64,000 nucleotides of DNA from CAYTZN01 sp964442495 (GCA_964442495.1 CAYTZN010000010.1:1-64000); one strand, 5' to 3'; positions 18,067 through 27,380 are shown, numbered from the stretch's first letter. Notes: a model not told the origin generated them from the letters alone. Numbers and translations: made by a program.

Positions 18067-19083
18067 ATGAAAAGGCAAGATTTTAATTTTGATCTCCCCC
18101 CTGAACTGATTGCTCAGTACCCTCTCGCTCATCGAAGTGACTCTCGGTTGTTGGTTTACCGTGAAGCCATAGGCTCTTGTGAACATCATCAATTTGTGGA
18201 TGTTGGGTCTTTTCTTCAGCCAGGTGATCTTCTGGTGATGAACAATAGCAAAGTGATTCCCGCACGATTGCACGGATATAAAGCCAGTGGCGGTAAAGTA
18301 GAATTATTGGTGGAGCGCATCGTTGAAGAGGGGCTTTTTATTGCCCATATTAAAGCCAGTAAATCTCCAAAAACCGGAACAATCATTCATCTGGACAACG
18401 ATTGGTGTGTTGAAATCATTGCTAAAGTAGATGACCTTTATCATTGCAAAGCCAATGGTGATGTAGACCTGATGTTGCATGATATTGGTCATGTGCCGTT
18501 ACCTCCTTACATCACAAGAACGGACGAAGGGCTTGATCTTAATCGTTACCAAACGGTCTACGCTGAGCATAAAGGCTCCATTGCGGCCCCTACCGCCGGC
18601 CTTCATTTTGATGATGCAGTGATTGAGGGGTTGGTGGCCAAAGGCATAAACATTGCCTACTCAACCTTGCACGTGGGGGCTGGCACGTTTCGCCCAGTGC
18701 GGTGTGATGATATAAAAGAGCATAAAATGCATAACGAGCGTTTTACAGTGAGTGATGCGTTGTGTGAGGCGGTCCGTAACACGCGAGCCGCAGGAAAACG
18801 TGTTATTGCCGTGGGGACAACGGCACTTCGGAGTTTAGAAAGTGCAGCGCTTCGTGGTGAAATAGAAGCCTGTAGTCGTGAAACCGATATCTTTATTTAT
18901 CCGGGCTATCAATTCCAAGTGTGCGATGGTTTAATCACTAATTTTCATTTACCAGAGTCAACCCTTTTGATGCTGGTGTCGGCCTTTATTGGTTATGAAA
19001 AAGCCATGGAGCTTTATCAAATAGCCATTGCTGAGCGGTACCGCTTTTTTAGCTATGGCGATGCAAGTTTGTTGTTACGGTGA
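18067..19083 (+). CDS. queA: S-adenosylmethionine:tRNA ribosyltransferase-isomerase
   Basis: A 338-residue QueA, which transfers and isomerises the ribosyl group of SAM onto preQ1 in the tRNA wobble position to give epoxyqueuosine. Family signatures visible are DFNFDLPPELIAQYPL, LLVMNNSKVIPARL, PTAGLHFDDAVI, STLHVGAGTFRPV and ITNFHLPESTLLMLVSAFIG. It is followed after 6 bases by a gene for a TGT-related protein, echoing the common queA-tgt order, but that neighbour lacks the catalytic residues. Upstream is AT-rich sequence without a gene. Confidence 0.97.
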   Translation: MKRQDFNFDLPPELIAQYPLAHRSDSRLLVYREAIGSCEHHQFVDVGSFLQPGDLLVMNNSKVIPARLHGYKASGGKVELLVERIVEEGLFIAHIKASKSPKTGTIIHLDNDWCVEIIAKVDDLYHCKANGDVDLMLHDIGHVPLPPYITRTDEGLDLNRYQTVYAEHKGSIAAPTAGLHFDDAVIEGLVAKGINIAYSTLHVGAGTFRPVRCDDIKEHKMHNERFTVSDALCEAVRNTRAAGKRVIAVGTTALRSLESAALRGEIEACSRETDIFIYPGYQFQVCDGLITNFHLPESTLLMLVSAFIGYEKAMELYQIAIAERYRFFSYGDASLLLR

Positions 19084-19089
19084 TACGAG

Positions 19090-19962
19090 ATGAATTTTAA
19101 TCGCAAAGAATGTTCGGCCATTATTCCTGTGCTTACCTCACAAGCAGGCAGCTGCATGACAACGGCTAACTGGCAGGAAACACTTGTTAAGAGTGCTGCC
19201 TATGAGCTTGCCTCTTTGTTGATGAAACCCGGGGCGGATTTTTTAAACACGCTGCCAGATTTCAAGAAATTTGTGGCGTGGGAAGACACGTTGGTATTGA
19301 ACGCATCCTTAGGCCTCATCGGTGTGGACGGTTGTTATCGGCTTCGCTCGCACTATGATGGGCGACGTATGTCGTATACGGTGGAGGATATTCATGCGCT
19401 TATCCTGGCTGTAAACCCTGACATGGTTATTTTACCCGAAGGTTTTATTCCTCTTCACCAACCGCTTTTACAATCCTTACCGGATACTATTTTTCCATTT
19501 TTACCGTTGCAAGATGCGTCTAAAATCGAAGGGCTCACAAAGGCGCATGGTATTTATGTTTCATACGACGAACGTGCGATGACACTTAAAAATCTGTTGC
19601 TTTTGCTTGCTCAGCATGAGGCGAAGCCCTCTTATGTGGCAGGAGATTTGAGCTTACCCGTCATGCTCCAATTGCTAGAAAGTGGCGTGACCTTTGTGGA
19701 ATCGGATAGGCCTGCAAGGGATGCCATTGATGGTGAGGTTTATACCCAACAAGGGCCTATTTCATTAAAAGATGATGACCACGCTATGCAATTTGAGATG
19801 ATTGATGCGCATTGCCAATGCCCAACCTGCAGCCAAAAGCTCACGCGTGCCTACCTTCATCATTTATTAGAACACACGCCCTTATTATGTCAGCGATTTT
19901 TAGTACAACACAATGCCTATTTTTGCCAAAACGCGTTACGTCGTGTTGCGCACTATGTTTAA
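19090..19962 (+). CDS. Degenerate queuine tRNA-ribosyltransferase (TGT) homologue
   Basis: A 290-residue protein related to the C-terminal two thirds of TGT. The zinc site is kept: C242, C244, C247 and H274 in HCQCPTC and QHNAYF, with the neighbouring RAYLHHLLEH. The catalytic machinery is not: aligned on the zinc site, the nucleophilic aspartate (MFDCV in TGT) becomes E204 in TFVES; the FDEC aspartate becomes LPEG; and DSGGFQ and GGLAVGE are absent. The N-terminal 60 residues do not resemble TGT. It is shorter than true TGT (about 370 residues). It is probably not a base-exchange enzyme and may be a partner or RNA-binding protein, like eukaryotic QTRT2. The gene sits directly after queA and 15 bases before the next gene. 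Confidence 0.75.
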   Translation: MNFNRKECSAIIPVLTSQAGSCMTTANWQETLVKSAAYELASLLMKPGADFLNTLPDFKKFVAWEDTLVLNASLGLIGVDGCYRLRSHYDGRRMSYTVEDIHALILAVNPDMVILPEGFIPLHQPLLQSLPDTIFPFLPLQDASKIEGLTKAHGIYVSYDERAMTLKNLLLLLAQHEAKPSYVAGDLSLPVMLQLLESGVTFVESDRPARDAIDGEVYTQQGPISLKDDDHAMQFEMIDAHCQCPTCSQKLTRAYLHHLLEHTPLLCQRFLVQHNAYFCQNALRRVAHYV

Positions 19963-19977
19963 GTAGGCGGTTTTTTT

Positions 19978-20838
19978 ATGGCTATCGTGGTAAACATTAT
20001 TGGTGCAGGTCAGGTTGGCAAAACGCTAGGGCATTTATTGGTAAAGCATCAACTGGCTCAAGTGGGTGCTATTTGTAATGCTTCTCCTGCAAGTACTTTA
20101 GCTTCGATAAATTTTATTGGTGAAGGGCAGTTATCACTTACGATTGAGCAACTGCCTGAAGCAGACATGATTTTTATCACTACTCCTGATGCGTTAATCG
20201 CTACAGCAGCAGACACTTTCAGCAACAATAAGGCGATAAAAGAAGGGACCATTGTTTTGCATTGCAGTGGAGCGTACTCCTCTGATGAACTCAATGTCCT
20301 TAAAAGCAAGGGGTGTTTGGTTGCAAGTGTTCATCCCATGAGAAGTTTCGCTGATCCAATCCTGAGTGTTGCTAATTATTCTGGTACATATTGTGCGATG
20401 GAGGGTGATGTTGAAGCGCTTGCTCACATAGAACCCCTTTTTAAAGGAATCGGTTCTATCACCTATACCATCGATAAGCACAAAAAAGCGCTTTACCATA
20501 TGGCAGGTGTCTTTGCTTCAAACTATTTGGTGACGCTGTCAGAGCAAGCGCAATCCTGTTTACGAGCGGCAGGGGTCCACCATGAAATGGCTATGCGCGT
20601 GGTGACAAATCTTATGCAGGGCACAGTCGCTAATTTGGAAAACACGCTATCGCCTAAAGATGCTTTAACCGGACCTATACAGCGAGGCGATACCTCCATC
20701 ATCACTCAACACATGGCATCTTTAACCGACAATGAGCAAAAAAAACTATATTCATTGCTCGGGAAACTTACCTTGCCTTTAACATCGCATGATGAGATTA
20801 AAAAAATAAGCATAGAAGAAGCGCTACTTTCTTCTTAA
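19978..20838 (+). CDS. Rossmann-fold/DUF2520 oxidoreductase
   Basis: A 286-residue NAD(P)-dependent oxidoreductase-like protein. The N-terminal Rossmann domain shows IGAGQVGKTLGHLL, ITTPDALI and VLHCSGAYSSDEL; the C-terminal part matches the helical DUF2520 domain (YHMAGVFASNYLVTL, TGPIQRGD). The family resembles ketopantoate and pyrroline-5-carboxylate reductases; PanG of Francisella, an alternative ketopantoate reductase, is to my knowledge of this architecture, so pantothenate synthesis is one possibility. Likely the last gene of a queA operon, since a terminator overlaps its stop. Confidence 0.75.
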   Translation: MAIVVNIIGAGQVGKTLGHLLVKHQLAQVGAICNASPASTLASINFIGEGQLSLTIEQLPEADMIFITTPDALIATAADTFSNNKAIKEGTIVLHCSGAYSSDELNVLKSKGCLVASVHPMRSFADPILSVANYSGTYCAMEGDVEALAHIEPLFKGIGSITYTIDKHKKALYHMAGVFASNYLVTLSEQAQSCLRAAGVHHEMAMRVVTNLMQGTVANLENTLSPKDALTGPIQRGDTSIITQHMASLTDNEQKKLYSLLGKLTLPLTSHDEIKKISIEEALLSS

Positions 20839-20853
20839 AAAAGTAGCGCTTTT
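20821..20853 (+). terminator. Intrinsic terminator overlapping the DUF2520 gene end
   Basis: GCGCTACTTT and AAAGTAGCGC form a perfect 10-bp stem followed by TTTT; the left arm is inside the last codons of the coding sequence. Confidence 0.88.
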
Positions 20854-20857
20854 AACG

Positions 20858-21079
20858 TTACTTGTGTGGCTTTATTTTCGCTAAACAAATAATAGCAACG
20901 ATTGGAATAATGATATCCATGTAAAACCAGCTTCCGGCATTAGTTGGAACAAATTGTTGCGTTAGCATCATTTGCCGACCATGCTCAAACGCATTTCCCC
21001 ATAACCAGATGGTATTTCCTACTATGCATAAAGCGCGGAACGTAGGCGTTTTGACTTTATAATGCGCTATCAGATGCGT
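20858..21079 (-). pseudogene. Remnant of a small membrane-protein gene
   Basis: On the minus strand a frame stays open for 73 codons and ends in a convincing membrane-protein tail: GNTIWLWGNAFEHGRQM, then WFYMDIIIPIVAIICLAKIK and a stop. No ATG, GTG or TTG start is present ahead of the conserved part, and the upstream region is occupied by a copy of the dispersed repeat (21026-21048). I read it as the 3' end of a gene whose 5' end was lost. The family is not recognised. The rest of this roughly 420-base gap, up to yajC, shows no gene. Confidence 0.5.
21026..21048. repeat. Dispersed repeat core (GCATAAAGCGCGGAACGTAG)
   Basis: A core of 23 bases that recurs with one or two changes at 59086-59107, and in related inverted form at 47221-47247 (CCAACGTACCTCGCTTTATG). 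It joins the CCTACGT-type repeat ends seen in the larger composite elements. Confidence 0.55.
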
Positions 21080-21258
21080 TTATCCTGGTTGTTAAGGACT
21101 TTTTAAGTTTTAAGTAACGGAGGGGCATATAATTGCGTTCTACTTCATTTACCTAGGCAATAAATCCCGATATGATGTCACGCACGTTGAGGTCTGAGTA
21201 ATTGCTCATGGCTGCTCAATCAACCATGAGATTTAACATAGAATTTTAGGAGAGCAAG

Positions 21259-21597
21259 ATGAGTTTTTTTATAAGTGATGCCTTGGCTGCCGCCGCCCAG
21301 CCTGCACCCGCAGGAGCAATGGATGGATCTTTTTCATTGGTCATGATTGGCGCTATTTTCATAGCATTTTATTTTATGTTGATTCGCCCACAAAACAAAC
21401 GCGCTAAAGAGCACCGTGAATTGCTCACAAAATTAAAAAAGGGCGATGAAGTGGTGACATCAGGTGGAATTCTCGCAAAAGTAGTTAAGGTTGATGAGCA
21501 ATTTATAAAATTAAGCATTGCAGAAGGCGTTGAAATTAGCGTTCAGATCAATGCAGTGAGTTCAGTGTTGCCTAAAGGCACCCTTAAATCCCTTTAA
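21259..21597 (+). CDS. yajC: Sec translocon accessory subunit YajC
   Basis: A 112-residue small inner-membrane protein, part of the SecDF-YajC subcomplex that assists SecYEG protein export. It has an Ala/Pro-rich short N-terminus, one membrane span (about residues 22-42), the conserved YFMLIRPQNKRAKEH directly after it, and the GDEVVTSGGI motif. Upstream AGGAGAG provides a strong ribosome site. It leads a compact yajC-secD-secF operon with 25- and 14-base gaps. Confidence 0.97.
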   Translation: MSFFISDALAAAAQPAPAGAMDGSFSLVMIGAIFIAFYFMLIRPQNKRAKEHRELLTKLKKGDEVVTSGGILAKVVKVDEQFIKLSIAEGVEISVQINAVSSVLPKGTLKSL

Positions 21598-21622
21598 GTA
21601 AGACAGTTGTCGGGACACGGAA

Positions 21623-23479
21623 ATGCAAAATAAATATCCACTTTGGAAAAATGTTATTCTGGTTGCTATCGTATTGATTGGATTGGTTTATGTCATACCC
21701 AATTTATACAGTGAGCATCCTATTGTACAAATATCATCTCAATCAGCTATTGATCCAAAAGCCTTAGAGCAAAAGGTAAAGGCTTTGCTGGATGAAGCAA
21801 AATTGAGCTATCAAGCGATACTCGTCACGAATGATCAGCTTGAGGTGCGTTTTACTTCAACCGATGCGCAGTTGCTTGCCCGTGATGCGATTAAAAACGG
21901 TTTGGGCAATCAGTTTACGGTCGCTTTAAATCTTGCACCTTCAACGCCGGCTTGGTTGTCTGCCATTCATGCAGAGCCGATGAAACAAGGCCTTGATTTG
22001 CGGGGTGGTGTGCATTTCCTTCTAGAAGTGGATATTGATAGCGTGGTGAATCGACGCTATGAAGGAATGATCAAAAGCATCGGTCAAGATCTTCGTGAAG
22101 CGGGCATTCGTTATGCCGGCATTCGTTATGTGGCAGACAAGGGCGTGGCTATTCAATTTCGCTCGCCAGAAGCCGGTGAAGAGGCGTTGGTTGAACTTCG
22201 TCAGAAATTACCGAGCGTCATTTTCACGCCGACAAACAATAATTTAGCGATGATTGCAGCACTTTCTCCTGCTGAGCTAAATACCATGCGTCAAAATACC
22301 ATTGAGCAAACCATGAGTATTTTGCGTAATCGAGTCAATGAGCTTGGTGTGGGTGAGGCCGTCGTGCAACAGCAGGGCGCAACACGTGTAGCCGTTGACT
22401 TGCCGGGTATACAAGATGCCGCCCGTGCAAAGCAAATTTTAGGGGGCACAGCCACACTCCAATTCCATTTGGTGGATCAAGAAAATGACCCTCAAATTGC
22501 GAAGCAAACTGGGGCGGTTCCTATGGGAAGCAAGCTTTATATGATGGAAGGTCAGCCCATTTTATTGAAGCGTCAAATTGTTTTAAGTGGCGACTCTATC
22601 ACGAGCGCTGTATCAAGCTTTGATCAACAAACAGCGACACCCGCAGTGCTTATCCAACTTGGTGGCGGGGGCGAATCTTTTTTCACAAAGATAACCCGTG
22701 AAAACATTGGTAAGCGAATGGCTATAGTGTATGTGGAGACCAAAACAGACAGTGATGCTTCTGATGCAACGGCAAAAAGACAAACACATCGTGAAGAGCG
22801 TGTTATCAGTGCACCTGTCATTCAGAATGCCTTAGGAAATAATTTTCAGATTACAGGTTTGGTTGATAGTAAAGAAGCAAGTGACCTTTCTTTATTGTTA
22901 CGCGCGGGAGCGTTGCCTGCAGCTATTTATCCTGTTGAAGAACGTACCGTTGGACCAACCTTGGGCCAAGAAAACATACGTCGAGGCATCATCTCATTAG
23001 AAGTAGGCATGGGGCTTATTTTAATACTCATGCTTTTCTACTATCGATTTTTTGGACTTGTAGCTGACGTGGCACTGTTACTAAACTTGATATTTTTGTG
23101 CGCGCTTTTATCCATTATTGGGGCAACGCTTACCTTACCGGGTATTGCCGGTATTGTGTTAACAGTGGGTATGGCTGTGGATGCGAATGTGCTTATTTAT
23201 GAGCGTATTCGAGAGGAACTTCGTAACGGACTTTCACCGCAAGCAGCTATTTATGCAGGGTATGACAGGGCGTTTGCGACCATTCTTGATGCTAACATTA
23301 CCACCATGATTGTGGCCATTGTGTTGTTCTCTGTTGGAACAGGGCCTGTGCGTGGTTTTGCAGTGACATTATCATTGGGGCTTTTAACGTCCATGTTAAC
23401 GGGTGTAACGTATACGCGCGCTATTGTTAATTGGTTTTATGGCAATCGCAATGTGCAAAAATTATCAATCGGTATTTGA
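21623..23479 (+). CDS. secD: Protein translocase subunit SecD
   Basis: A 618-residue RND-like inner-membrane protein with six membrane spans: one near the N-terminus, then the large periplasmic P1 domain and five clustered after about residue 450. Signatures are MKQGLDLRGGVHFLLEVD, the second periplasmic motif LRAGALPA, GMAVDANVLIYERIREE and ANITTMIV. With SecF it uses the proton gradient to complete export of preproteins released on the periplasmic side. Length matches other gammaproteobacterial SecD. Confidence 0.98.
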   Translation: MQNKYPLWKNVILVAIVLIGLVYVIPNLYSEHPIVQISSQSAIDPKALEQKVKALLDEAKLSYQAILVTNDQLEVRFTSTDAQLLARDAIKNGLGNQFTVALNLAPSTPAWLSAIHAEPMKQGLDLRGGVHFLLEVDIDSVVNRRYEGMIKSIGQDLREAGIRYAGIRYVADKGVAIQFRSPEAGEEALVELRQKLPSVIFTPTNNNLAMIAALSPAELNTMRQNTIEQTMSILRNRVNELGVGEAVVQQQGATRVAVDLPGIQDAARAKQILGGTATLQFHLVDQENDPQIAKQTGAVPMGSKLYMMEGQPILLKRQIVLSGDSITSAVSSFDQQTATPAVLIQLGGGGESFFTKITRENIGKRMAIVYVETKTDSDASDATAKRQTHREERVISAPVIQNALGNNFQITGLVDSKEASDLSLLLRAGALPAAIYPVEERTVGPTLGQENIRRGIISLEVGMGLILILMLFYYRFFGLVADVALLLNLIFLCALLSIIGATLTLPGIAGIVLTVGMAVDANVLIYERIREELRNGLSPQAAIYAGYDRAFATILDANITTMIVAIVLFSVGTGPVRGFAVTLSLGLLTSMLTGVTYTRAIVNWFYGNRNVQKLSIGI

Positions 23480-23493
23480 AGTGAGAGGTAGAG

Positions 23494-24411
23494 ATGGAAT
23501 TTTTTAATCCAAATTCAAAAGTGGATTTTATGGGTGCCCGCAAATGGGCTGCCTTGTTGTCTGGGCTAATCTTCATTGTGTCTATTACTGCTTTGTGCAT
23601 CAATGGGCTCAAATGGGGCTTGGATTTCACTGGTGGCACACAGATAGAAGTTTCCTACCCACAGGCCGCTGATTTAATAAGCATTCGTGATAATTTGTAT
23701 AAAATTGGCTTTAAAGAAGCACAAGTGGTGAGTTACGGTACGTCTAAAGATGTGTTAATCAGTATTGCGCCACGGGCTGATCTTGAGCAGCAGTCTTTGG
23801 TGGACAAAATCATGCAAGCTTTGCCTGGTGCTGTGAAGCAACGGGTTGATTTTGTAGGGCCACAAGTGGGTGAGGAATTGGCGACAAAAGGTATTCTTGC
23901 GATTTTTGTGTCGTTACTCGCCACGATGATCTACATCGCTATGCGTTTTGAATACCGTTTGGCCTTTAGCTCATCGGTTGCATTGATTCATGACCCCGTT
24001 TTAATTCTTGGGGTATTTGCACTGTTTGGAATTGAGTTTGACTTAAAAGCACTGGCAGGCTTGCTCGCGGTGATTGGTTATTCCTTGAATGACACTATTG
24101 TGGTTTTTGATAGGGTACGTGAAAATTTCATTAAAATTAGGCGGTCTACTCCTGTAGAAATAATGAATATCTCTATCAATCAAACGCTGTCTAGAACCAT
24201 CATGACATCGGTATTAACGCTTTTTGTGGTCGTGGCATTGTTTGTGTATGGCGGGGAAACCATCCATGGTTTTTCTCTAGCACTTATCATCGGTATAGTC
24301 GTCGGCACTTATTCGTCTATTTATGTGGCAGGGGCTCTGGCCGTGGTCATGGGGTTAGATAGAAAAGACTTTTTGCCATCACAACGCAAAGAAATCGACG
24401 AACGACCCTAA
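23494..24411 (+). CDS. secF: Protein translocase subunit SecF
   Basis: A 305-residue partner of SecD with six spans. GLDFTGGTQIEVSYPQ after the first span, GYSLNDTIVVFDRVREN in the fourth-to-fifth span region and NQTLSRTIMTSVLTLFVVVAL are characteristic. A ribosome site GAGAGGTAGAG precedes the ATG. It closes the yajC-secDF operon; a weak hairpin follows before the convergent glutaminase gene. Confidence 0.98.
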   Translation: MEFFNPNSKVDFMGARKWAALLSGLIFIVSITALCINGLKWGLDFTGGTQIEVSYPQAADLISIRDNLYKIGFKEAQVVSYGTSKDVLISIAPRADLEQQSLVDKIMQALPGAVKQRVDFVGPQVGEELATKGILAIFVSLLATMIYIAMRFEYRLAFSSSVALIHDPVLILGVFALFGIEFDLKALAGLLAVIGYSLNDTIVVFDRVRENFIKIRRSTPVEIMNISINQTLSRTIMTSVLTLFVVVALFVYGGETIHGFSLALIIGIVVGTYSSIYVAGALAVVMGLDRKDFLPSQRKEIDERP

Positions 24412-24427
24412 CTACCTTTCATAAATA

Positions 24428-24462
24428 GCGTCTCTCTTGCATACATCGTGAGGTTGAGACGC
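24428..24462. terminator. Weak hairpin between convergent secF and glutaminase genes
   Basis: GCGTCTC pairs with GAGACGC across a 21-base loop, with an outer ATAGCG/CGCTAT pair around it. There is no strong T run, so termination here is only a possibility. Confidence 0.3.
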
Positions 24463-24480
24463 CAATTTCGCTATATTAAG

Positions 24481-25413
24481 TTAAGGTAGAGCAAAGTGCC
24501 AATTCATGGCTTTGGAGAGCTCTTCTAGCATGATTTCACCGCGAATGCTGTTGCCTTTAGCATTAACTCGCGGGCTTAATACCACAATTCCTGCTTTTCC
24601 TGGAACCACTGCTACGGTATAGCCAGAAACACCGCTTTTTGCAGGCATGCCCGTGAGAACCATGTGCGCGCCGGTTTCATCATACAAACCACAGGTGGCC
24701 ATGATGGCGAGTGTAATTTTACAGGTTTCTGTTGAGATGATTTGTTCGCCAGTGATGGGATCTTTACCTGCGTTAGCAAGCAATGTGGGTAAATACAGCA
24801 TGTCTTCAAGAAGCGCTTCATACGAGCATAAAGCAAAATAGAGATCGAGTGTTTCATGAACATTTGACCCTAAATTTCCACGGCTTTGAAGTAAATACGC
24901 TAAAGAGCGGTTGCGATCCCCTGTGCGCCTTTCGGATGAAAAAACCAACGGGTTTATGTTTAATCGTCGATTAAAGAGTATTTGTATCCAATGCTCTAAC
25001 CAGGCAAATTGCTGCTCTCCAACACCTGGAATATGCGAACATAACGTTATGGCACCAGCGTTTAACATAGGGTTGGATGGTTTAGGGCCGAATTGTTCAA
25101 GGCGAGTAATGGAGGAAAACTCATCGCCTGAAGGTTCAACCTTTACCCATTCAAAAAGTTTTTCTGAGCCATATTCTTCAAGCAGACCAATCAATGGGAC
25201 AATTTTTGCCGTACTCTGCAAGGTGACGAGCTGAAAAGGCGCGTTGCTGTAGAAAACACTTTCACCTCCAAGCGGCGTAACTCCAATGGCTGTCATTTCT
25301 TTGTTGACGTTGGCAAGCTCTGGGATGTAATTTGCGGTATCCCCTTCCTGATTTTTTTCAGCATGAGTGACGATCGTTTTAAGAAGATTAGTGGTCAATA
25401 TGTTTTGCTTCAT
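24481..25413 (-). CDS. glsA: Glutaminase
   Basis: A 310-residue serine-dependent glutaminase with the beta-lactamase-like fold, converting glutamine to glutamate and ammonia. Seen: YIPELANVNKEMTAIGVTPL, the SxxK in LQSTAKIVPLIG, PMLNAGAI and LPAKSGVSG. The ATG chosen gives the family's usual length, with a GAG about 7 bases upstream; longer in-frame starts would add a hydrophobic, Cys-rich extension unlike the family. Glutaminases aid acid tolerance in some bacteria; that role here is conjecture. Monocistronic. Confidence 0.95.
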   Translation of the reverse strand: MKQNILTTNLLKTIVTHAEKNQEGDTANYIPELANVNKEMTAIGVTPLGGESVFYSNAPFQLVTLQSTAKIVPLIGLLEEYGSEKLFEWVKVEPSGDEFSSITRLEQFGPKPSNPMLNAGAITLCSHIPGVGEQQFAWLEHWIQILFNRRLNINPLVFSSERRTGDRNRSLAYLLQSRGNLGSNVHETLDLYFALCSYEALLEDMLYLPTLLANAGKDPITGEQIISTETCKITLAIMATCGLYDETGAHMVLTGMPAKSGVSGYTVAVVPGKAGIVVLSPRVNAKGNSIRGEIMLEELSKAMNWHFALP

Positions 25414-25573
25414 AAACGCTCTGTTCAAAAAAGAAAGTATTATCCTAAATTTAGCACAACAAAACAAATAATGATTTTTAAAAGTGAGAATATTTCAAAG
25501 AGGCCTTGAGAATTGATGCGTTATTCAAAGCGAAGCGAAAAATCTCACGTGAAGATTCATTCTGTATAAGGCC

Positions 25574-26356
25574 TTAAAGAGGCTTCCCATGAATAAGCTC
25601 TTGCAATGCCAAACCAATGTCCTTGGCTCGCATCAAAGACTCTCCGATTAGAAATGCATGGATACCATGGGATTGCATGAGTTGAACATCTTCATGGGAG
25701 TGTATGCCGCTTTCAGTTATTACTGTTCTGTCGGTTGACACATACTTCTTCAAGTTAATGCTGCATTGAAGATCAATCGTGAACGAGTGAAGACTTCGAT
25801 TATTGATGCCCATTAATGGGGTCGGCACGCAAAGCGCTCGTTCAAGCTCCTCTTGGGTATGGCTTTCCACTAAGACGGCCATATTAAGCTCTTGTGCGAG
25901 TTGGCAGTAGTCAAAAAGCTGGTGGTTATCCAGAAGTGCTGCTATCAATAGCACACAATCAGCACCTAAAGCACGGCTTTCATGAAGTTGATATTCATCA
26001 ATGATAAAATCTTTTCGCAACACGGGCAGTGAGCAATGTGCTTTGGCTGTTTCAATGTAAGTGGGGTTGCCTTGAAAAAATTGTTTATCGGTAAGAACCG
26101 ATAAACAATTGGCACCATGGTTCGCATAGAGCGTCGCTATTGATGCCACATCAAAGTCTTCTCTTATCACGCCTTGGCTAGGTGAGGCCCGTTTAATTTC
26201 TGCAATAATGCTGGGCTTAGTGGCATTTAATGCGCTGATAAAATCACGAATGGGTAGGGGAGCTCCATCTAAAAAGCGTTCAATGGGATAGTCTTTTTTT
26301 GCTTGCTGAACTTCTAATCGTTTGTGATCTGCAATACGGTCAAGAATACTGTTCAT
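25574..26356 (-). CDS. trpC: Indole-3-glycerol phosphate synthase
   Basis: A 260-residue TIM-barrel enzyme of tryptophan synthesis that cyclises carboxyphenylaminodeoxyribulose phosphate to indoleglycerol phosphate. Visible are SIIAEIKRASPSQG (with the catalytic Lys), LSVLTDKQFFQG, LRKDFIIDEYQL, GINNRSLHSF, TVITESGI and FLIGESLMRA. It is a stand-alone TrpC, not fused to TrpF. It follows trpD by 4 bases. Confidence 0.97.
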   Translation of the reverse strand: MNSILDRIADHKRLEVQQAKKDYPIERFLDGAPLPIRDFISALNATKPSIIAEIKRASPSQGVIREDFDVASIATLYANHGANCLSVLTDKQFFQGNPTYIETAKAHCSLPVLRKDFIIDEYQLHESRALGADCVLLIAALLDNHQLFDYCQLAQELNMAVLVESHTQEELERALCVPTPLMGINNRSLHSFTIDLQCSINLKKYVSTDRTVITESGIHSHEDVQLMQSHGIHAFLIGESLMRAKDIGLALQELIHGKPL

Positions 26357-26360
26357 GGGG

Positions 26361-27380
26361 TTATGCCTTAAACGTTTGAGTAAAATCTCGTAGTTGTATA
26401 AATCGTTGGTGGGCTAATCCTGAGTCTAATGCATTGGCAGCAAGCGTTATCGCTTCTGAATAATTAGAGGTTAAGTCGCCACAATACAATGCCAACGCTG
26501 TGTTTAATAGAATAATGTCACGTGCGGGGCCTTTTTCGCCAGCAAAAACGCTCATAGCTAAAGTGAGACTTTGTGTTGGATTTTCAACCACAATGTCGTT
26601 AAGGGTTGAATGAAAACACCCATGCTCTTTAGGGTCAATGCTCCATTCTTTAAATTCACCAGCTTGGTATTCAATAACATTCGTTTTTGCAGCAATGCTG
26701 ACTTCATCAATCCCATCTTGAGCGTTTATCACTAAAGCATGTTGACTTCCTAAACCAGCGAGTACTTGAGCCAGCGGTAAGAGCCATTTTTTGGAAGATA
26801 CACCCACCACTTGTTTTTTTACGTTGGCCGGGTTAACAAGAGGACCTAGCAAATTGAAAAGTGTTCGAATGCTTAAGGCTTGGCGAGCATTTTTTGCGTG
26901 GCGCATGGCCTCATGAAAGTGGGGTGCGAATAAAAAGGTAATGCCATAATGCTCCATTGCTTGGCACAAGGCCTTATCAGGTAAGTGAAGAGTAAAGCCT
27001 GCCTCTAATAAGAGGTCCGCACTCCCACTTTGACTTGATACAGAGCGGTTTCCATGTTTGGCAACCCGAAGACCTGCCGCGGCCGCTACAAAGCTTGAAA
27101 CAGTTGAAATATTAAACGTATTCTTACCATCACCACCGGTTCCGACAATGTCGACCAAGTCATTACCCAGCTCAATGTGGTGTGCACATTGCTGCATGAC
27201 CTGGGCTGCTGCAGTAAGTTCATCGACGGTTTCACCTTTCATCCGCATGAGCGCAAGAAACGTAGCAATTTCTACATCACTTAACGTTCCTGCCATGCAT
27301 TGGCGAATGACATTTTCCATTTGTGAAGTACTCAAATGCGTGCCGGCGATAATTTGCTCAAGTAATTTGCTGATCTTCAT
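26361..27380 (-). CDS. trpD: Anthranilate phosphoribosyltransferase
   Basis: A 339-residue enzyme that joins anthranilate to PRPP. The phosphoribosyl site DIVGTGGDGKNTFNIST, KHGNRSVSSQSGSADLLLEAG and FNLLGPLVNP are intact. The ATG was chosen for normal length; an in-frame GTG 36 bases upstream would add an unusual N-terminus. trpD follows trpG after 137 bases with a TATAAT sequence on the minus strand (27413-27408) that might be a separate promoter, though no good -35 is seen. Confidence 0.97.
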   Translation of the reverse strand: MKISKLLEQIIAGTHLSTSQMENVIRQCMAGTLSDVEIATFLALMRMKGETVDELTAAAQVMQQCAHHIELGNDLVDIVGTGGDGKNTFNISTVSSFVAAAAGLRVAKHGNRSVSSQSGSADLLLEAGFTLHLPDKALCQAMEHYGITFLFAPHFHEAMRHAKNARQALSIRTLFNLLGPLVNPANVKKQVVGVSSKKWLLPLAQVLAGLGSQHALVINAQDGIDEVSIAAKTNVIEYQAGEFKEWSIDPKEHGCFHSTLNDIVVENPTQSLTLAMSVFAGEKGPARDIILLNTALALYCGDLTSNYSEAITLAANALDSGLAHQRFIQLRDFTQTFKA

